A stretch of 45,856 nucleotides of DNA from Candidatus Altimarinota bacterium (GCA_026988025.1 JALSMB010000044.1:1-45856); one strand, 5' to 3'. Positions 20,413 to 32,442 are shown, numbered from the stretch's first letter. The notes: generated from the letters alone by a model not told the origin. Numbers and translations are program-made.

Positions 20413-20440
20413 TTGACTTTTATTATTATTTATTTATAAT
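20413..20440 (+). promoter_or_regulatory. near-consensus promoter
   Basis: TTGACT at 20413-20418 and TATAAT at 20435-20440 with a 16-base spacer; the best promoter match in the window. It serves the gene at 20467. Confidence 0.7.
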
Positions 20441-20466
20441 TCTTAAAATTATTAATAAATAATACT

Positions 20467-21060
20467 ATGAATAAATTTCAAGAACTTTGGAGTATTAAGG
20501 AAAATTGATGAGATAGTGATATTGATGTAATTAAAAATGCAAAATGACAAATTTCAATTTATAAAAAATATTATACAACTATCCAACCTCTAATCAAAGA
20601 TAATCCTACTTTTTCAAAAAAAGATATTCAAAAATATCATAAAACACAAAATGAAACAAAATTAATAAAAAATAAAATACCATTAAAAGAAAGTATAACA
20701 TTATTAGGTAATAAAATAGATACTATATTAATTGATATTTTAACATTAGATGAACAAAATATAATGCATGCTTCTGATTTAAAAACAAAAGATAAAGTAA
20801 TTATAACAAATCCACCATATATAGAATGAAAAACATTTAATGAATATTTGAAAAATATAGAATATCAAAAAGCAAAGGAAATAAAACAAATTATAACTGA
20901 TAATATAATTTCAGATAGAAAAACATACCCAATGAATTGATGAAACTTTTATTTATCACAAATTTCTACATTTAACATAAAAGTACTATCAATAAAAGAA
21001 TGAACAATTAAATTATTAATAACTGATATAGCACATAAAATATCAGAAATAATAAAATAA
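20467..21060 (+). CDS. hypothetical soluble protein
   Basis: 197 residues, Lys/Ile/Asn-rich, no signal peptide or membrane span. Possible order: helical N-terminal 80 residues, then a beta-rich part with D-K-V-I-I-T-N-P-P-Y-I and a C-terminal strand-helix. The N-P-P-Y stretch resembles motif IV of adenine methyltransferases but no SAM-binding motif precedes it. Monocistronic: own strong promoter, own terminator. Not recognised. Confidence 0.7.
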
Positions 21061-21090
21061 AAAGAACAAATTATATTTGTTCTTTTTATT
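21056..21090. terminator. shared terminator between convergent genes
   Basis: 15-base-pair stem (21056-21070 with 21076-21090), loop TTATA, A/T runs on both sides. It includes the stop codon of the plus-strand gene and touches that of the minus-strand gene. Confidence 0.85.
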
Positions 21091-21805
21091 ATGCAGCTTT
21101 TTTTCTTTTAGCATTATGTACTCTAGTAGTAGTTTTTGCCTTTAATTCATTAACTTTATTTTTTCATGAAACTAATCAAATTTTTTCATCGATTTCATTA
21201 TCTTCATCATTTAGATCTTTAATTAATTTCTTATAATCTGAAATCTCAGATCTTAAATTTTTTATTTTATCTTCTTTAATTCAAATAATTTTTTCATCAT
21301 CAGAAATATCATTTGAAATTTGTTCTTTTCTTGCTTCTAATTGTTCAACATAACTATTAGTTGCTTCCTCTAAACTAAATATAGTATTTTTTTCTTCTTC
21401 ATTAATAATATCATTATTTTCAGTAGATAGTAATCACATATCTAAACCTGTTTCCTCTTTAACTTCCATTACTGGTTCTTCTGTTTTTGTCTCAGTAGCT
21501 CATGTTAAATCTAATCACATATCTAAACCTGTTTCTTCTTTAATCTCCATTACTGGTTCTTCTGTTTTTGTCTCAGTAGCTCATGTTAAATCTAATCACA
21601 TATCTAAACCTGTTTCTTCTTTAATCTCCATTACTGGTTCTTCTGTTTTTGTCTCAGTAACAGCTTCCTCATCTCCAAATGTTATTAAATCATCCATAGT
21701 AGAAGTATTTTCTTCAATTATTGGAGATTCATCTAATGTAATAGTTGGTTCATCAGATAGAATTAATAAATCTGAAGTATCATTATTTTGCACTGTAGTA
21801 GTCAT
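21089..21805 (-). CDS. acidic repeat protein with coiled-coil C-terminus
   Basis: 238 residues. Residues 1-45 are Thr/Ser/Asp/Glu-rich. Then come three tandem copies of a 27-residue unit containing T-E-T-K-T-E-E-P-V-M-E and E-E-T-G-L-D-M-G-L, then a Lys/Glu-rich coiled coil of about 100 residues and a very basic tail (T-T-T-R-V-H-N-A-K-R-K-K-A-A). No signal peptide, so it is intracellular; the acidic front and basic end suggest a linker or nucleic-acid-associated role, but this is a guess. It diverges from ybaB. Confidence 0.7.
21430..21668 (-). repeat. three tandem 81-base coding repeats
   Basis: Units begin near 21432, 21513 and 21594, spaced exactly 81 bases (27 codons). The second and third are almost identical; the first has a few changes. 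Recent expansion by slippage or unequal recombination is likely. Confidence 0.9.
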
Positions 21806-21932
21806 ATTTAATAAATTATATTTTAATATACATTAATATCATATCATAGAAAATTTTAAATTGCAAAAATTTGAATTTTTTAAATTAATAAATATACTTT
21901 ATTAACAATTTTAAATACTTAAACAAATAAAT

Positions 21933-22268
21933 ATGGATTTTTCAAAAGCATGAGAAATGATGAAACTTCAACAAGAAGCAATGAAAGTAAAAAAAGAGTT
22001 AGAAAATACTTATATTGAAGCTGAAGTTAATGGTTTAGTTATAACCGTTAATGGTGAAATGAAAGTTGAAAAAGTAGATTTTGAAACTAATAATTTAGTT
22101 GAAAAATTAACAGATAAAGAAAAAGAAGCATTACAAAATGCTATACAAGAAGCAGTAAATAAATGAGTTAAAAAATCTCAAGAAGTAGCTGCTGAAAAAA
22201 TGCAATGAGTAATGTCTCAAATGTGAATGTGAGGTGCTGCTGGATGAATGGGTTTACCAGGTATGTAA
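21933..22268 (+). CDS. ybaB: YbaB/EbfC nucleoid-associated protein
   Basis: 111 residues: helix with M-M-K-L-Q-Q-E-A-M-K-V-K-K-E-L, beta strands with V-N-G-L-V-I-T-V-N-G-E-M-K-V, and a long helix A-L-Q-N-A-I-Q-E-A-V-N-K, ending in a Met/Gly-rich tail, all in the order of the family. YbaB binds DNA as a dimer and helps shape the nucleoid; it is often next to recombination genes, but not here. It has its own terminator. Confidence 0.9.
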
Positions 22269-22302
22269 AAAGAAAGTTAGAAAACTCTAACTTTCTTTTT
22301 TT
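22267..22302 (+). terminator. terminator after ybaB
   Basis: 15-base-pair stem (22267-22281 with 22286-22300), 4-base loop, T-run. Confidence 0.85.
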
Positions 22303-22371
22303 ATAAAAAATAATTGTAAAATACTAATTTTTCTTTAAAATAAACCCATAATTTTAAGAAATCATCTATAT

Positions 22372-23832
22372 ATGTCGTTCAAAAAAAATAAAATAAAAAA
22401 AACATCCCCTATTATTATAAATGTAGTATGATTAATATCATTATTAATCATTTTTTCACTATGACTTCTTATGATTAAAAATATTAATTTTTTTAATTTT
22501 AAAACTAAAGAAATTAATAATACATGAAGTATATTAATACAAAAAACAAATTCATGAATAAATATAGAAAATAATGTAAAAAAAACTGATAAAATTATAA
22601 ATTTTATTAAAAAGAAAAATAATAAAAACAAAATTAATATATTAGTAGTATGAAGATGATGAGGTGATCATGATGCTCCAAATTTAACAGATACAATAAT
22701 TCTCATAAGTATAAACACAGAAACTAAATTAATTAGTATGCTATCAATACCTAGGGATTTATATGTGGAATATCCTAATAATTCTAAATCAAAAAAAGAG
22801 GCTTGAAAAATAAACTGACTTTATGCAAAGTATTCCTATGATAATAATTCAAGAAAAATCTGAATGAATACTTTAAAAAATAAAATAATAGAAGTAACCT
22901 GAGAAAGAATAGATTATTTTATAAATATAGATTTTAATTGATTTAAAAATATTATTGATACAATTTGATGAATAGAAATAACTATACCTAAACAATTTGT
23001 AGATAATAAATACCCTGATTGAAATTGGTGATATAAAACACTTATATTTAAAAAATGAACTTGGATATTTGATTGAGAAAATGCATTAAAATATGCAAGG
23101 AGTAGACATTCTACAAGTGATTTTGATAGATCAATAAGACAACAACAAGTTATTAAATCAATAAAAGATAAATTAACATGAAGCTATTTCTTTAAATCAC
23201 CATGAAAAATAAGAGAATTATATGAGGTTTTTATTAAATACGTATATACAGATATAAAATTATCTACATTAATAAAATTAGCATATACTTTAAATTGAGC
23301 ATCGGATTATAAAATAATATCATCAAATTTAAATGATTCTTGTTATTATTGAAGTGATTCATGTGAAAAAGGTTGATTTCTATACACTCCTCAAAGAAGT
23401 CTTTTCTGATGAATGTCAGTTGTATTAGCAGAATGAACAAATATTGAAAAATTAAGTAATTATAAAAAAATACAAAAATATACCAATATAGTTTTTAATT
23501 CACCTAAGTTATTTGAAGAAAACTATAAAATTAATATTTTCAATTCATTAAAAGTTAATAATTTAGCATGAGTGTTGAGTAATAGTATTGTTAGATATTG
23601 ATTTAATATACCAAAATATAATTCAATATGAAATACTTGAGAATTTCATCCAAAATCAGTTATATATTACAATAATATAAGTGAAGAATCTGAAACAATT
23701 AAAATTTTAAAGAGTCTTACTGATGTTAAGTTTATAAAAACTGAATATCCAAAATATTCAAAAGATAAAGCAAAAATAGAAATTATAATTTGAGAAGATT
23801 ATTTATCTGATAAAAATCCATTTAATTTTTAA
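22372..23832 (+). CDS. LytR-CpsA-Psr (LCP) family wall glycopolymer ligase
   Basis: 486 residues. One N-terminal membrane span (about 14-37), then the LCP catalytic domain: V-V-G-R-G-G-G-D, D-T-I-I-L-I-S-I-N, S-M-L-S-I-P-R-D-L-Y-V and, later, Y-A-R-S-R-H-S-T-S-D-F-D-R-S-I-R-Q-Q. The Asp and Arg residues in these blocks bind the pyrophosphate of polyprenyl-linked donors. The last 150 residues match the C-terminal LytR_C type domain. It attaches glycopolymers to peptidoglycan at the outer face of the membrane. The class A penicillin-binding protein follows 8 bases later, linking wall assembly and decoration. Confidence 0.9.
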
Positions 23833-23840
23833 TAAGAAAT

Positions 23841-26774
23841 ATGGTAATTAAAAAACCAAATACAACAAACACTAGGAGAAAACTAAAAACTACATATACA
23901 AAAAAAGTTAGTAATAAAACTAAAAAAATTCTTCAAAAGAAATGAAAAAATATTTTCTTAAAAGTAACAATATACTCTATTATTTTCTTTATAGTTTCTG
24001 GTATAATTTTAACTGCAATTTTATATCAAAAATATATAGTATGATTACCTCCTGTTAATGAATTAAAAAATCTTAATATTGCTGAATCATCAATTATATA
24101 TGATAGAAATTGAGAGGAATTATATAAAATATTCAAGGAAAAAAGAACTTATGTTGATTTCGAAGATATTAACAAAAATATGATAAATGCACTAGTTGCT
24201 ATTGAAGACAAAAGATATTGGACTAATCCATGAGTTGATATTAAATGACTAGTAAGAGCATGATTTAATTATATAATTTGAAATTCTTCTTGAGTAAAAT
24301 GAACATCTACATTAACTCAACAATTAATAAGAAATACAATTATTAAAAATGAAAAAAGTTTAGAGAGAAAAATAAAAGAAATTTATTTAGCTTATAAATT
24401 AACATCATCACTTTCAAAAGAAAAAATATTAGAACTATATTTAAATAAAATATCATATTGACACAATGCTTACGGTATTGAAGAATGAGCAAAAACTTTT
24501 TTTAATAAAAGTGCTAAAGATTTATGAATATTTGAATCAACTATACTAGCTTCTTTACCAAAGTGACCTACTTATTATTCCCCTTATAATCACCCTGATA
24601 GAGTAGTATGATATCCATACATATATACAGAATGAAATGAACACGATAAAATTAAGATTATTACAACCAAAGATACAATAATTAACAAAGAAATATTATG
24701 AAAATTTAAAAATTTTATTTCATGATTAAAAGCTAGTCCTCTTGAATGAACAAATAAAACTTTAATTTGTAATATAAAAAAAGAATACTTTAAAAATCAA
24801 ATGAGAGTTGATAATGATTGATGTACAGTTATAGAATACTCTGCATTAATTAACTTTTTAAATAGTATAAGGATTAAAGATTGAAATGATTATATAGAAT
24901 ACGAAACATGAAGAAAAGATAGAGTTTTATGAAGAATGCTAGAGGATTGATATATTAATTTTAAAGAATATAAAGATTCAATATTAAAATGAATTTGATA
25001 CAAATTTAATCAATCAAGAGAAAATATTAAAGCTCCACATTTTGTATTTTATGTAAAAGAATATTTAGAACAAAAATATTGAGAAAAATTAGTAAATATA
25101 TGATGACTACATATATACACTACCCTTGATTTAAAACTTCAAGAAAAAGCAGAAGAATTAGTAGAAGAACAAGCAAAAATAAATGAAACTAAATTTTGAG
25201 CAAATAATGCAGCACTTATAAGTATTGATAATAAAAATTGAGAAATACTTACAATGGTTTGATGAAGAGATTATTTTGATAAAGAAAATAAATGAAATGT
25301 TAATATAATCACATCTAAATTACAACCATGAAGTACATTTAAACCATTTGTTTATTCTATGGGAATATTCAATAAACAATTAGGAAATAAATCTGTAATA
25401 TATGATTTAGAGACTGATTTTTGAAGTAATTATATTCCATCAAATTTTGATTGAAAATTTATGTGAAAAATGAATATTTCAACTGCATTAAATAATTCAA
25501 GAAATATTCCTGCTATTAAGATGTTTTTTATGGCATGATGAGAAAAAAATATTGTTGGTTTTATGAAAAAAATATGAGTTAATTCATTAAATACTCGCTG
25601 ACAATATTGAGCTCCATTAGCTTTATGAACATGAGAAATGACACCATTAGAACTTGCTACAGCATATTCTACATTTGCTAATATGTGAATTAAAAAAGAA
25701 ATAACTCCAATTTTAAAAATAACTGATTCTAAAGGTAATATAATAGAAGAAAAAAAAGAAAATATAAAATATGAAAAAGTAATATCTGAAGATCAAACAT
25801 ATATTATGAATCATATATTAAGTGATTCAAGCACACGTCCTAAATTTTGGAATACTTATATGACACTAAATGATAGGAAATTAGCTGCTAAAACAGGTAC
25901 ATCTACCAAACAATATATTAAAAATTGAAAAAAAGATATTTATCCAGCAAATTTGTGGACTATTTGATATACACCTCAAATAACGACAGTTGTATGGGCA
26001 TGAAATACGAATTGAGCAAAATTAAATTATAGATGAAATTGATTAGAATGAGCCTGACCAATAATGCAAAAATTTATGACTTTTGCACATAAATGAAAAG
26101 ATATTGAAAACTGGAAAAAACCTGTATGAGTAAAAGAAATAAATATATCTGAAGTATCATGATTATTACCTAATCCAGAAAGTACCAATCCAGCATTTAT
26201 AATAAAATCATTATTTATAAATAAACCTACTAAATATGATAATAGTTATAAATATGTAAAAGTAGATTCTTTATGTAATTGATTAATTACAAAAGATACA
26301 CCAGATGCTGCAATAAAAACAGTTACATTAATTGAATTTAAATCATTGATGCCAAGTAATCCTAAATGGGAAAATCCTGTTCAAAAATGGGCTAAGTCTG
26401 ATAAATTCAAAAAAATATATTGAAATATACCTAATCTTATTACAAAAATAAATCCAGCTTGTAAAAGGTCATGAATTCCTTCTCAAATTATTATAAAAAC
26501 TACTATTAAAAATAAAGATAAACTTTATGTATGAGAAAATTTTGTTCAATTTGCTTATAAAAGTTCAAATCCTATTATAAAAGTTGAAGTTTTTATATGA
26601 GATACATTAGTTGATCAAGTAAAAGTATGAAATAAAACAAATTGATCATATAGTTGAAAAATCTTTATACCTGTTACTAAAGCAAATAGATGAACTACTA
26701 TAACACTTAGAGCGATAGATAATCAATATTATTCAAGCTCAGTAATAAAAAATATTTCTATAAAAAGAAAATAA
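23841..26774 (+). CDS. class A penicillin-binding protein (bifunctional transglycosylase/transpeptidase)
   Basis: 977 residues. Lys-rich cytoplasmic tail, membrane span about 44-66, GT51 glycosyltransferase with catalytic E122 in A-I-E-D-K-R-Y and T-L-T-Q-Q-L-I-R-N, then the transpeptidase with S498 in S-T-F-K, N-N-S-R-N and K-T-G-T-S, the three penicillin-fold motifs. A C-terminal region of about 200 residues, beta-rich, resembles an added Ig-like domain. It polymerises lipid II and cross-links peptides. Together with MurC this shows that the cell makes its own peptidoglycan. Confidence 0.95.
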
Positions 26775-26777
26775 AGT

Positions 26778-26828
26778 AAAGTTCAAATTAAAATAAGAAT
26801 AATTCTCATTTTAATTTGACTTTTTTTT
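26778..26828 (+). terminator. terminator after the penicillin-binding protein gene
   Basis: Long stem (26778-26794 with 26808-26823, one bulge) followed by a T-run. Confidence 0.75.
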
Positions 26829-26849
26829 ATTCTTTTATATTATTCTTAG

Positions 26850-26881
26850 TAAGAGTTTAAAACTCTTAACTTTTATATAAT
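26850..26881 (+). promoter_or_regulatory. peroxiredoxin promoter with palindromic operator candidate
   Basis: TATAAT at 26876-26881 sits 12 bases before the start codon. At the -35 position is a perfect 19-base palindrome (26850-26868) made of TAAGAGTTT and its inverse around one A. A regulator dimer bound there would block the polymerase. It is not followed by a T-run, so it is not a terminator. Confidence 0.5.
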
Positions 26882-26893
26882 AAATAATTAAAA

Positions 26894-27502
26894 ATGGAAG
26901 AATTAAATTTCCCTCAAATGGTTAAAATTGATAATACAGCTCCTGAATTCAATCTACCTTTTTACGATCCTAAAAGCGATGATGAAGGTACTATTGCATT
27001 ATCAGAACTAAAAAAATGGACAGTATTATTTTTCTACCCTGCTGATTTTACTTTTGTTTGTCCAACTGAACTAAAAGATATGGCTGAACAAGAAGCAAAA
27101 TTTAAAGAGTTAGATGTTGAAATTTTAGCTGCATCAACTGATACAATTTTTTCTCATAGAGCATGGGTTAAACATGAATGATTAATGAAAAATTTCCCAT
27201 ATAAAATGTTAGCTGATCATTCAACTGAAACTGCATATAACTATAATTTACTTGATGAAGAATCTGGTATAGCTGGTAGAGGTACATTCGTAATTGATCC
27301 AGATGGAATAGTTAGAAGTATTGAAGTAGCTTCTGGTCCATTAGGTAGAAATTCTGAAGAATTAATTAGAAAAATTGAAGCATTACAATTTATGAGAGAA
27401 AATCCAACTCAAGCTTGTCCTGCTAAATGGGCTGTATGAGCTAAAACTCTTACTCCATCAATAAAAATTGCTGGTGAAGTTGCTGAACAATTAGAAGATT
27501 AA
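26894..27502 (+). CDS. 2-Cys peroxiredoxin (AhpC/Prx1 type)
   Basis: 202 residues. The peroxidatic C56 is in Y-P-A-D-F-T-F-V-C-P-T-E, the catalytic Arg in the later V-A-S-G-P-L-G-R block, and the resolving C175 in Q-A-C-P-A-K-W. It reduces hydrogen peroxide and organic peroxides using thioredoxin or similar. Eight of ten glycines are GGN and only two TGA (27179-27181, 27437-27439), the reverse of its neighbours, as expected for a highly expressed gene. Monocistronic. Confidence 0.95.
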
Positions 27503-27513
27503 TTTTAACAAAT

Positions 27514-27552
27514 AAAAAAATGATAGATTTTTAAAAATCTATCATTTTTTTA
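27514..27552. terminator. shared terminator between convergent genes
   Basis: About 18-base-pair A/T-flanked stem with the shared TGATAGATTT core, between the peroxiredoxin gene and the minus-strand YtxH-like gene, whose stop codon it contains. Confidence 0.85.
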
Positions 27553-28038
27553 TTTAACTTTTTTCTTAATTTCTTCTTTAGCTTCTTCAAAAGTTTCCTT
27601 TAAATCTGCAGCTAATTCTCTAGCTTTTTCTGGAGCAGATTCTTTTAATTCTTCAATTTCTTCTTTTTTTTCATCATATAATTTTTCTAAATTATATGAT
27701 GCTTCAACTAGAAATTCTTTTCATTTAGATTTTAATTCATCAGCAATTTTTAATCATTCTTTTTTATATACATCAACAACTTTCAATAAGTCATCTTTTT
27801 TTTCTTTTAAAAGTTCTTTATTTTTATCAGTTAATATTTGTTTTTTTAATTCTTCAATTAGAGTTGTATGAGTATCTATAAAATTATCAAACATAACTTT
27901 AAAATCCCCTTCTCATTCTTTTCTAGATTTTTTTAAATCTTTTTTTAATTCCCCTGGTTTCTTTTTACTAAACATAGTAGCTATAAAACCCCCTGCAACA
28001 TATCATGCAGCTAATAAAAATATATTTTTTTTAGACAT
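27550..28038 (-). CDS. YtxH-like membrane-anchored coiled-coil protein
   Basis: 162 residues. Residues 6-23 form one hydrophobic segment rich in Gly/Ala (A-A-G-Y-V-A-G-G-F-I-A-T-M-F) followed by K-K-K-P-G-E-L-K-K-D-L, as in YtxH/gas-vesicle-like stress proteins. The rest is a long amphipathic Lys/Glu helix reminiscent of apolipophorin-like repeats. It is probably bound to the membrane with the helix in the cytoplasm. Function of the family is unclear; a stress or envelope role is inferred. Confidence 0.75.
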
Positions 28039-28077
28039 AGTATTATTTTTAAAAATTAACTAAAAAAGCATAGACTG

Positions 28078-28094
28078 AAAAGTCAAAGACTTTT
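28078..28094. promoter_or_regulatory. small hairpin in the clpC/ytxH gap
   Basis: AAAAGTC (28078-28084) and its inverse (28088-28094) around AAA. Related half-sites (GACT, TTAGACTTTT) recur nearby at 28072 and 28123. It could be an operator for the divergent pair; no known consensus was matched. Confidence 0.35.
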
Positions 28095-28135
28095 TAACAT
28101 AAATTAGAACAGAAACTTTATCTTAGACTTTTTTA

Positions 28136-28144
28136 TGATATAAT
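28136..28144 (+). promoter_or_regulatory. extended -10 promoter of clpC
   Basis: TGATATAAT: a TATAAT box at 28139-28144 preceded by TG, the extended -10 form. No good -35 box at the right distance. The leader to the start codon is about 35 bases. Confidence 0.55.
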
Positions 28145-28186
28145 TATTATATAGAAAATTTATATTCTTACAAATAATTTTAAAGT

Positions 28187-30745
28187 ATGTCGTACAACAA
28201 TTTTTCTGATTGATATAAAAAAGCATTAGTAAATGCAGAAAATAATATAAAAGAAATAAATCTAAAAGATTTATGAGTAGAGGATATTTTTATACAAATA
28301 GTAAAAAAATCCACTTGATGAATAAAAGAAATTTTTAACTTATACTGAATTAATGAAAAATTAACTATAGAAATAATTAATAAATGAATTTTTAATGAAA
28401 CTTATGAAAAAAGAAAATGAGTTTATTCATGAATGAACTCAAGACTTAAAAACACTATATTATGAAGTGTTAAAATAGCTGCTACATTTTCTAAACCAAA
28501 AGCTTCTATTGAGGATTTTTTAATATCAATGATTAAAAATGATTCATGGATTGTAAGTTTTCTTGATTATATTTGAATCACTCCTAGTGATATTGAAAAA
28601 AACTTAACAGAATTAAATAAATTATGAGTAATAGATTGAATTTCTAAATGACAATCAAACTCGGTAGAAGTAGAATGAGAAGATTGAATAAATAAACTAC
28701 TATGAGCATTAACACAAAATTTATTTTGATCAAATGAACAAACAACTCCATTTGATATGAATTCTAATGAAGCAAATAAACAAAGTGATTCTACTACCCC
28801 TGCACTTGATTTTTTTACCACAAATTTATCTAAAGAAGCTGAAGATTGAGAAATAGAAAACATCATTTGAAGAGATATAGAAATAGAAAGGCTTATAGCA
28901 ATATTAAACAGAAAAACAAAAAATAATCCTGTATTAGTATGAGAACCATGAGTTGGTAAAACTGCTATAGCTGAATGACTAGCTCTAAAAATAAAAGAAT
29001 GAAATGTTCCATTCTCTATGAAAGATAAAAAAGTTCTTTCCCTTGATATGTCTTCTCTAGTTGCATGAACAAAGTATAGATGAGAATTTGAAGCTAGAAT
29101 AAAACAAGTTATAGAAGAAGCATCTAAAGTAGAAAATGAAATAATTCTATTTATAGATGAAATTCATACAATGATTGGTGCATGATGAACAGAATGAACA
29201 CTTGATGCATCAAATATATTAAAACCGGCAATGTGAAGATGAAAAATAAGAATTATTTGAGCTACAACAAATAATGAATATAAAAAATATATTGAAAAAG
29301 ACTCTGCACTAGAAAGAAGGTTTCAAAAAATAATGGTTGAAGAACCAAATAAAGAAGATACATTAAAAATCATTAATTGATTAAAAAATTCATTTGAGAC
29401 ATATCATAATCTAAATATATCAGATGAAGCTGTAAAAAGTGCAGTAGAATTATCTATTAGATATGTTACAGATAAAAATTTACCTGATAAGGCAATTGAT
29501 TTAATAGATGAAGCTTGTAGTATTAAATCAATGAAATATAATTTCGATGAAAGTTGAATCAAAAAAATAAAAGAAAAAATTTCTAAAATAAATAAAAATA
29601 TAGAACTTGCTGTTATTGCTCAAGAATATAAAAAAGCATCAAAATTAAAAGAAGATCAACTTAAACTTGAAAAAGAAATTGTAGATATGAAAGAGAAATT
29701 TACAATTCCAAAAAAAGAAAGAATGACAGTTACAACTGAAGATGTACAAAAAATATTAAGTATTTCAACTTGAATTCCTGTATCGAGTTTAAGTAAAGAT
29801 CAGATAGATAGATTAAAACAATTACCTAAATCTATAAAAAAAGAAATAATATGACAAGATGAAGCTATTTCTGCAATTGTAAAATCTATAACAAGAAGCA
29901 AAGCCTGAATCTGAGATCCAAATAGACCTCTTTGAAGTTTCTTATTTTTATGACCAACATGAGTTTGAAAAACTGAACTTGTAAAAGTATTAACTAAACA
30001 TTTTTATGAAGATAAAGATGCTTTAATTAAAATTGATATGAGTGAATTTTCTGATAAGACTTCTGTAAATAAACTTATATGATCATCTGCCTGATATGTA
30101 TGATATGAAGAATGAGGTATGCTTACTGAAAAAGTAAGAAAAAAACCTTATTCAGTAATATTATTTGATGAAATAGAAAAATGAGATTTTGAAGTTTACA
30201 ATTTATTATTACAAATACTGGAAGAATGAGTGTTAACAGATAATAAATGAAAAAAAATAAACTTTAAAAATACTATAATTATTATGACATCTAATATAGG
30301 TCAGGAAGAATTTGCTGAAAAAGCTGAAAGTATTTGATTTGATGTTAAAGAATCAGAAGAAGAAAATATCTTAGAAGACTTTAATAAAGCAGCAAATAAT
30401 ATTAAAAATAACTTAACGGATTATTTTTCTCCTGAATTTGTTAATAGAATAGATAAATTAATTGTTTTTAAGCCTTTAGATAAAAATAAAATTAAAAAAA
30501 TCGTTCAAATATGATTAGAAAATTTATCTGAAAGATTAGAAAAAAAATGAATGAAATTAATTTATCAAACAAAAGTACTTAATTATATAACTAAGATAGT
30601 TTATAATCCTACTTTTTGAGCAAGAGAAGTAAGAAGATATATAATTGATAATATAGAAGATACAATTGCTGAAATTATAATAAATAATAGAAATAAAAAA
30701 GAATTTACTATACATGTAATTAAAAACCAAATTGTAGTTAAATAA
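28187..30745 (+). CDS. clpC: ClpC-type AAA+ unfoldase
   Basis: 852 residues. N-terminal Clp repeat domain (about 80-160), first AAA+ module with Walker A G-E-P-G-V-G-K-T (about residues 252-259) and Walker B I-L-F-I-D-E-I-H, a short Lys/Glu coiled middle domain of ClpC size (not the long ClpB one), second module with G-P-T-G-V-G-K-T-E and V-I-L-F-D-E-I-E-K, and I-G-F at about residue 716 in the place of the ClpP-docking loop. It should unfold proteins and feed them to ClpP; no clpP is in the window. Both Walker A glycine TGA codons are in frame. It ends in a 48-base palindrome. Confidence 0.92.
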
Positions 30746-30790
30746 ACACAAAATAAAAATAGGTATATACCTATTTTTATTTTGTGTTTA
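30743..30790 (+). terminator. 48-base perfect palindrome terminator
   Basis: 24 + 24 bases without a mismatch, starting at the first base of the clpC stop codon and followed by a T-run. Confidence 0.9.
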
Positions 30791-30837
30791 TTTCTTTTTT
30801 TTATATAATATAACTATATATTTACATATCTATATAT

Positions 30838-32442
30838 ATGAAAAAAATATTCATTTTTATTATAACTTTATTAAGTATTACTAATATAGCTAATGCTTCT
30901 TTTTGAAGTGTAAGTTCATTAGATTTATATAAAAATATAGATAATTGAATTGAATGATTGCAAGATAATATGATTAGTTATGAACTTGAATGATGAAATG
31001 CTAAAACATGAATATTAAAATGAATTAATAAACTAGCAAAAAACAATAATACTCTAGAATGTTTAGATCAATCAAAATATCTTTCTAAATCAAAATTTGA
31101 TTCTATTATTCAAAATAAAAATGGTATTCAAATTTCAGAAATTATTAAATTATTTAATAATAATTGTCAAACAAATTGAAATACAACTATAGAATTAGCT
31201 AATAAATATGCAGACTTTTTTATTTTATATAATGATATAAATACAAATACTGCAAAAGAAAAAACTGAACAAATATATAAGTTATCTCAAATATGATTAT
31301 ATTCTGATTGAAACCTAGATAACTCATGATTTGATTTAATTACTGATATAGAAGAAATTGATAAAATTATATTTGCAAATGTAGTTGATTATGAATGAGA
31401 AGAAATTGATAGTATAGATGATACTTTAAATGATTACTTTGATCCATTAAATAAAAAAATTGATAATCTACTTAAAAGATCAGACTTAACTAATAATAAT
31501 GGAGGAAATGATGCAATTCAATATTCTCCTACAGAACAAATTACAAGTCCAGAAAAAATTATTAATACAAGTAATGAATATGTATGTGCTAATAATCAAC
31601 AATCAAGTTGATTATCTGAAAATTCTTTAAATTGACTTTTAAATAATATAAATAATGATTTAAAGTGAAATAATAAAGATAACCCATGAATAGATAATAA
31701 TAAACCAAATTCTAAATTTAATAACAATAATAATGATAACAACAATGATAACAATTGAAATTATCAAAAAGTTGTAGATAATTCATTATGGCCTTGTGAA
31801 AGTTTTTTTTGTATTGTGATTGATTTTGTAACATATGAACATAGTTTATTTTGATGATGAGAAGATATAACAATAGAATATTTATTAAATAGATCAAATA
31901 AACATCTTTCTAAATTCGCAGCTACATCATTAATTCCTGCAAAAATGTGAACTAATAATTTTGAATTATGACTTAAAGATTTAAACTTACCTGATGTTTT
32001 TCATTTAAGTTTTCAAATTTCAACTAAACCAATTCCTATTTTAAATATAGAAAAAAAATGAACGAAAGACAATAGTGAATTTTCAGCTAAAAATATGTTA
32101 GAAGAGTATTATAAAGTAAATGGGTTAAATTATAATAGAAGAAATGATTTAGATGCACTAGTAGCATTAGAAGCAAATAAACAAAACATTAATAATGCTG
32201 CTTGATTAACTATAGAAGAATTATTGAAAAAACAAAGCGAAAATGATACTATAGCTAGAAAAAGACAGCAAAAAGTATTAACTTTACAAAAATCTATTGA
32301 AGCAAAAGTTTCATATTGAACTATATGAACTTTTGAGGAACAATATACAGAACTAGATAAGTTTACTGTTTGAATTGTTAATTATGTAAATATTCTAGAT
32401 TCTTTAATTGAAAATTTAAGACAAATACCTGTTGAGTATTAA
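30838..32442 (+). CDS. exported protein, family unknown
   Basis: 534 residues with a signal peptide (1-20, ending I-A-N-A-S). An acidic helical N-terminal part is followed by an Asn/Asp-rich linker (about residues 270-315, N-N-N-N-D-N-N-N runs), then a globular C-terminal domain starting L-W-P-C-E-S-F-F-C and ending in a coiled stretch. Not recognised. A TATAAT at 30804-30809 is a possible promoter. The next gene, also an exported orphan, starts 17 bases later; they probably work together. Confidence 0.75.

Noticed and set aside
20467..21060. Adenine methyltransferase because of an N-P-P-Y stretch
   Set aside because: No SAM-binding motif before it and the protein is short; four residues alone are not enough.
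21430..21668. CRISPR-like array
   Set aside because: The 81-base units are contiguous, in frame and coding, without spacers.
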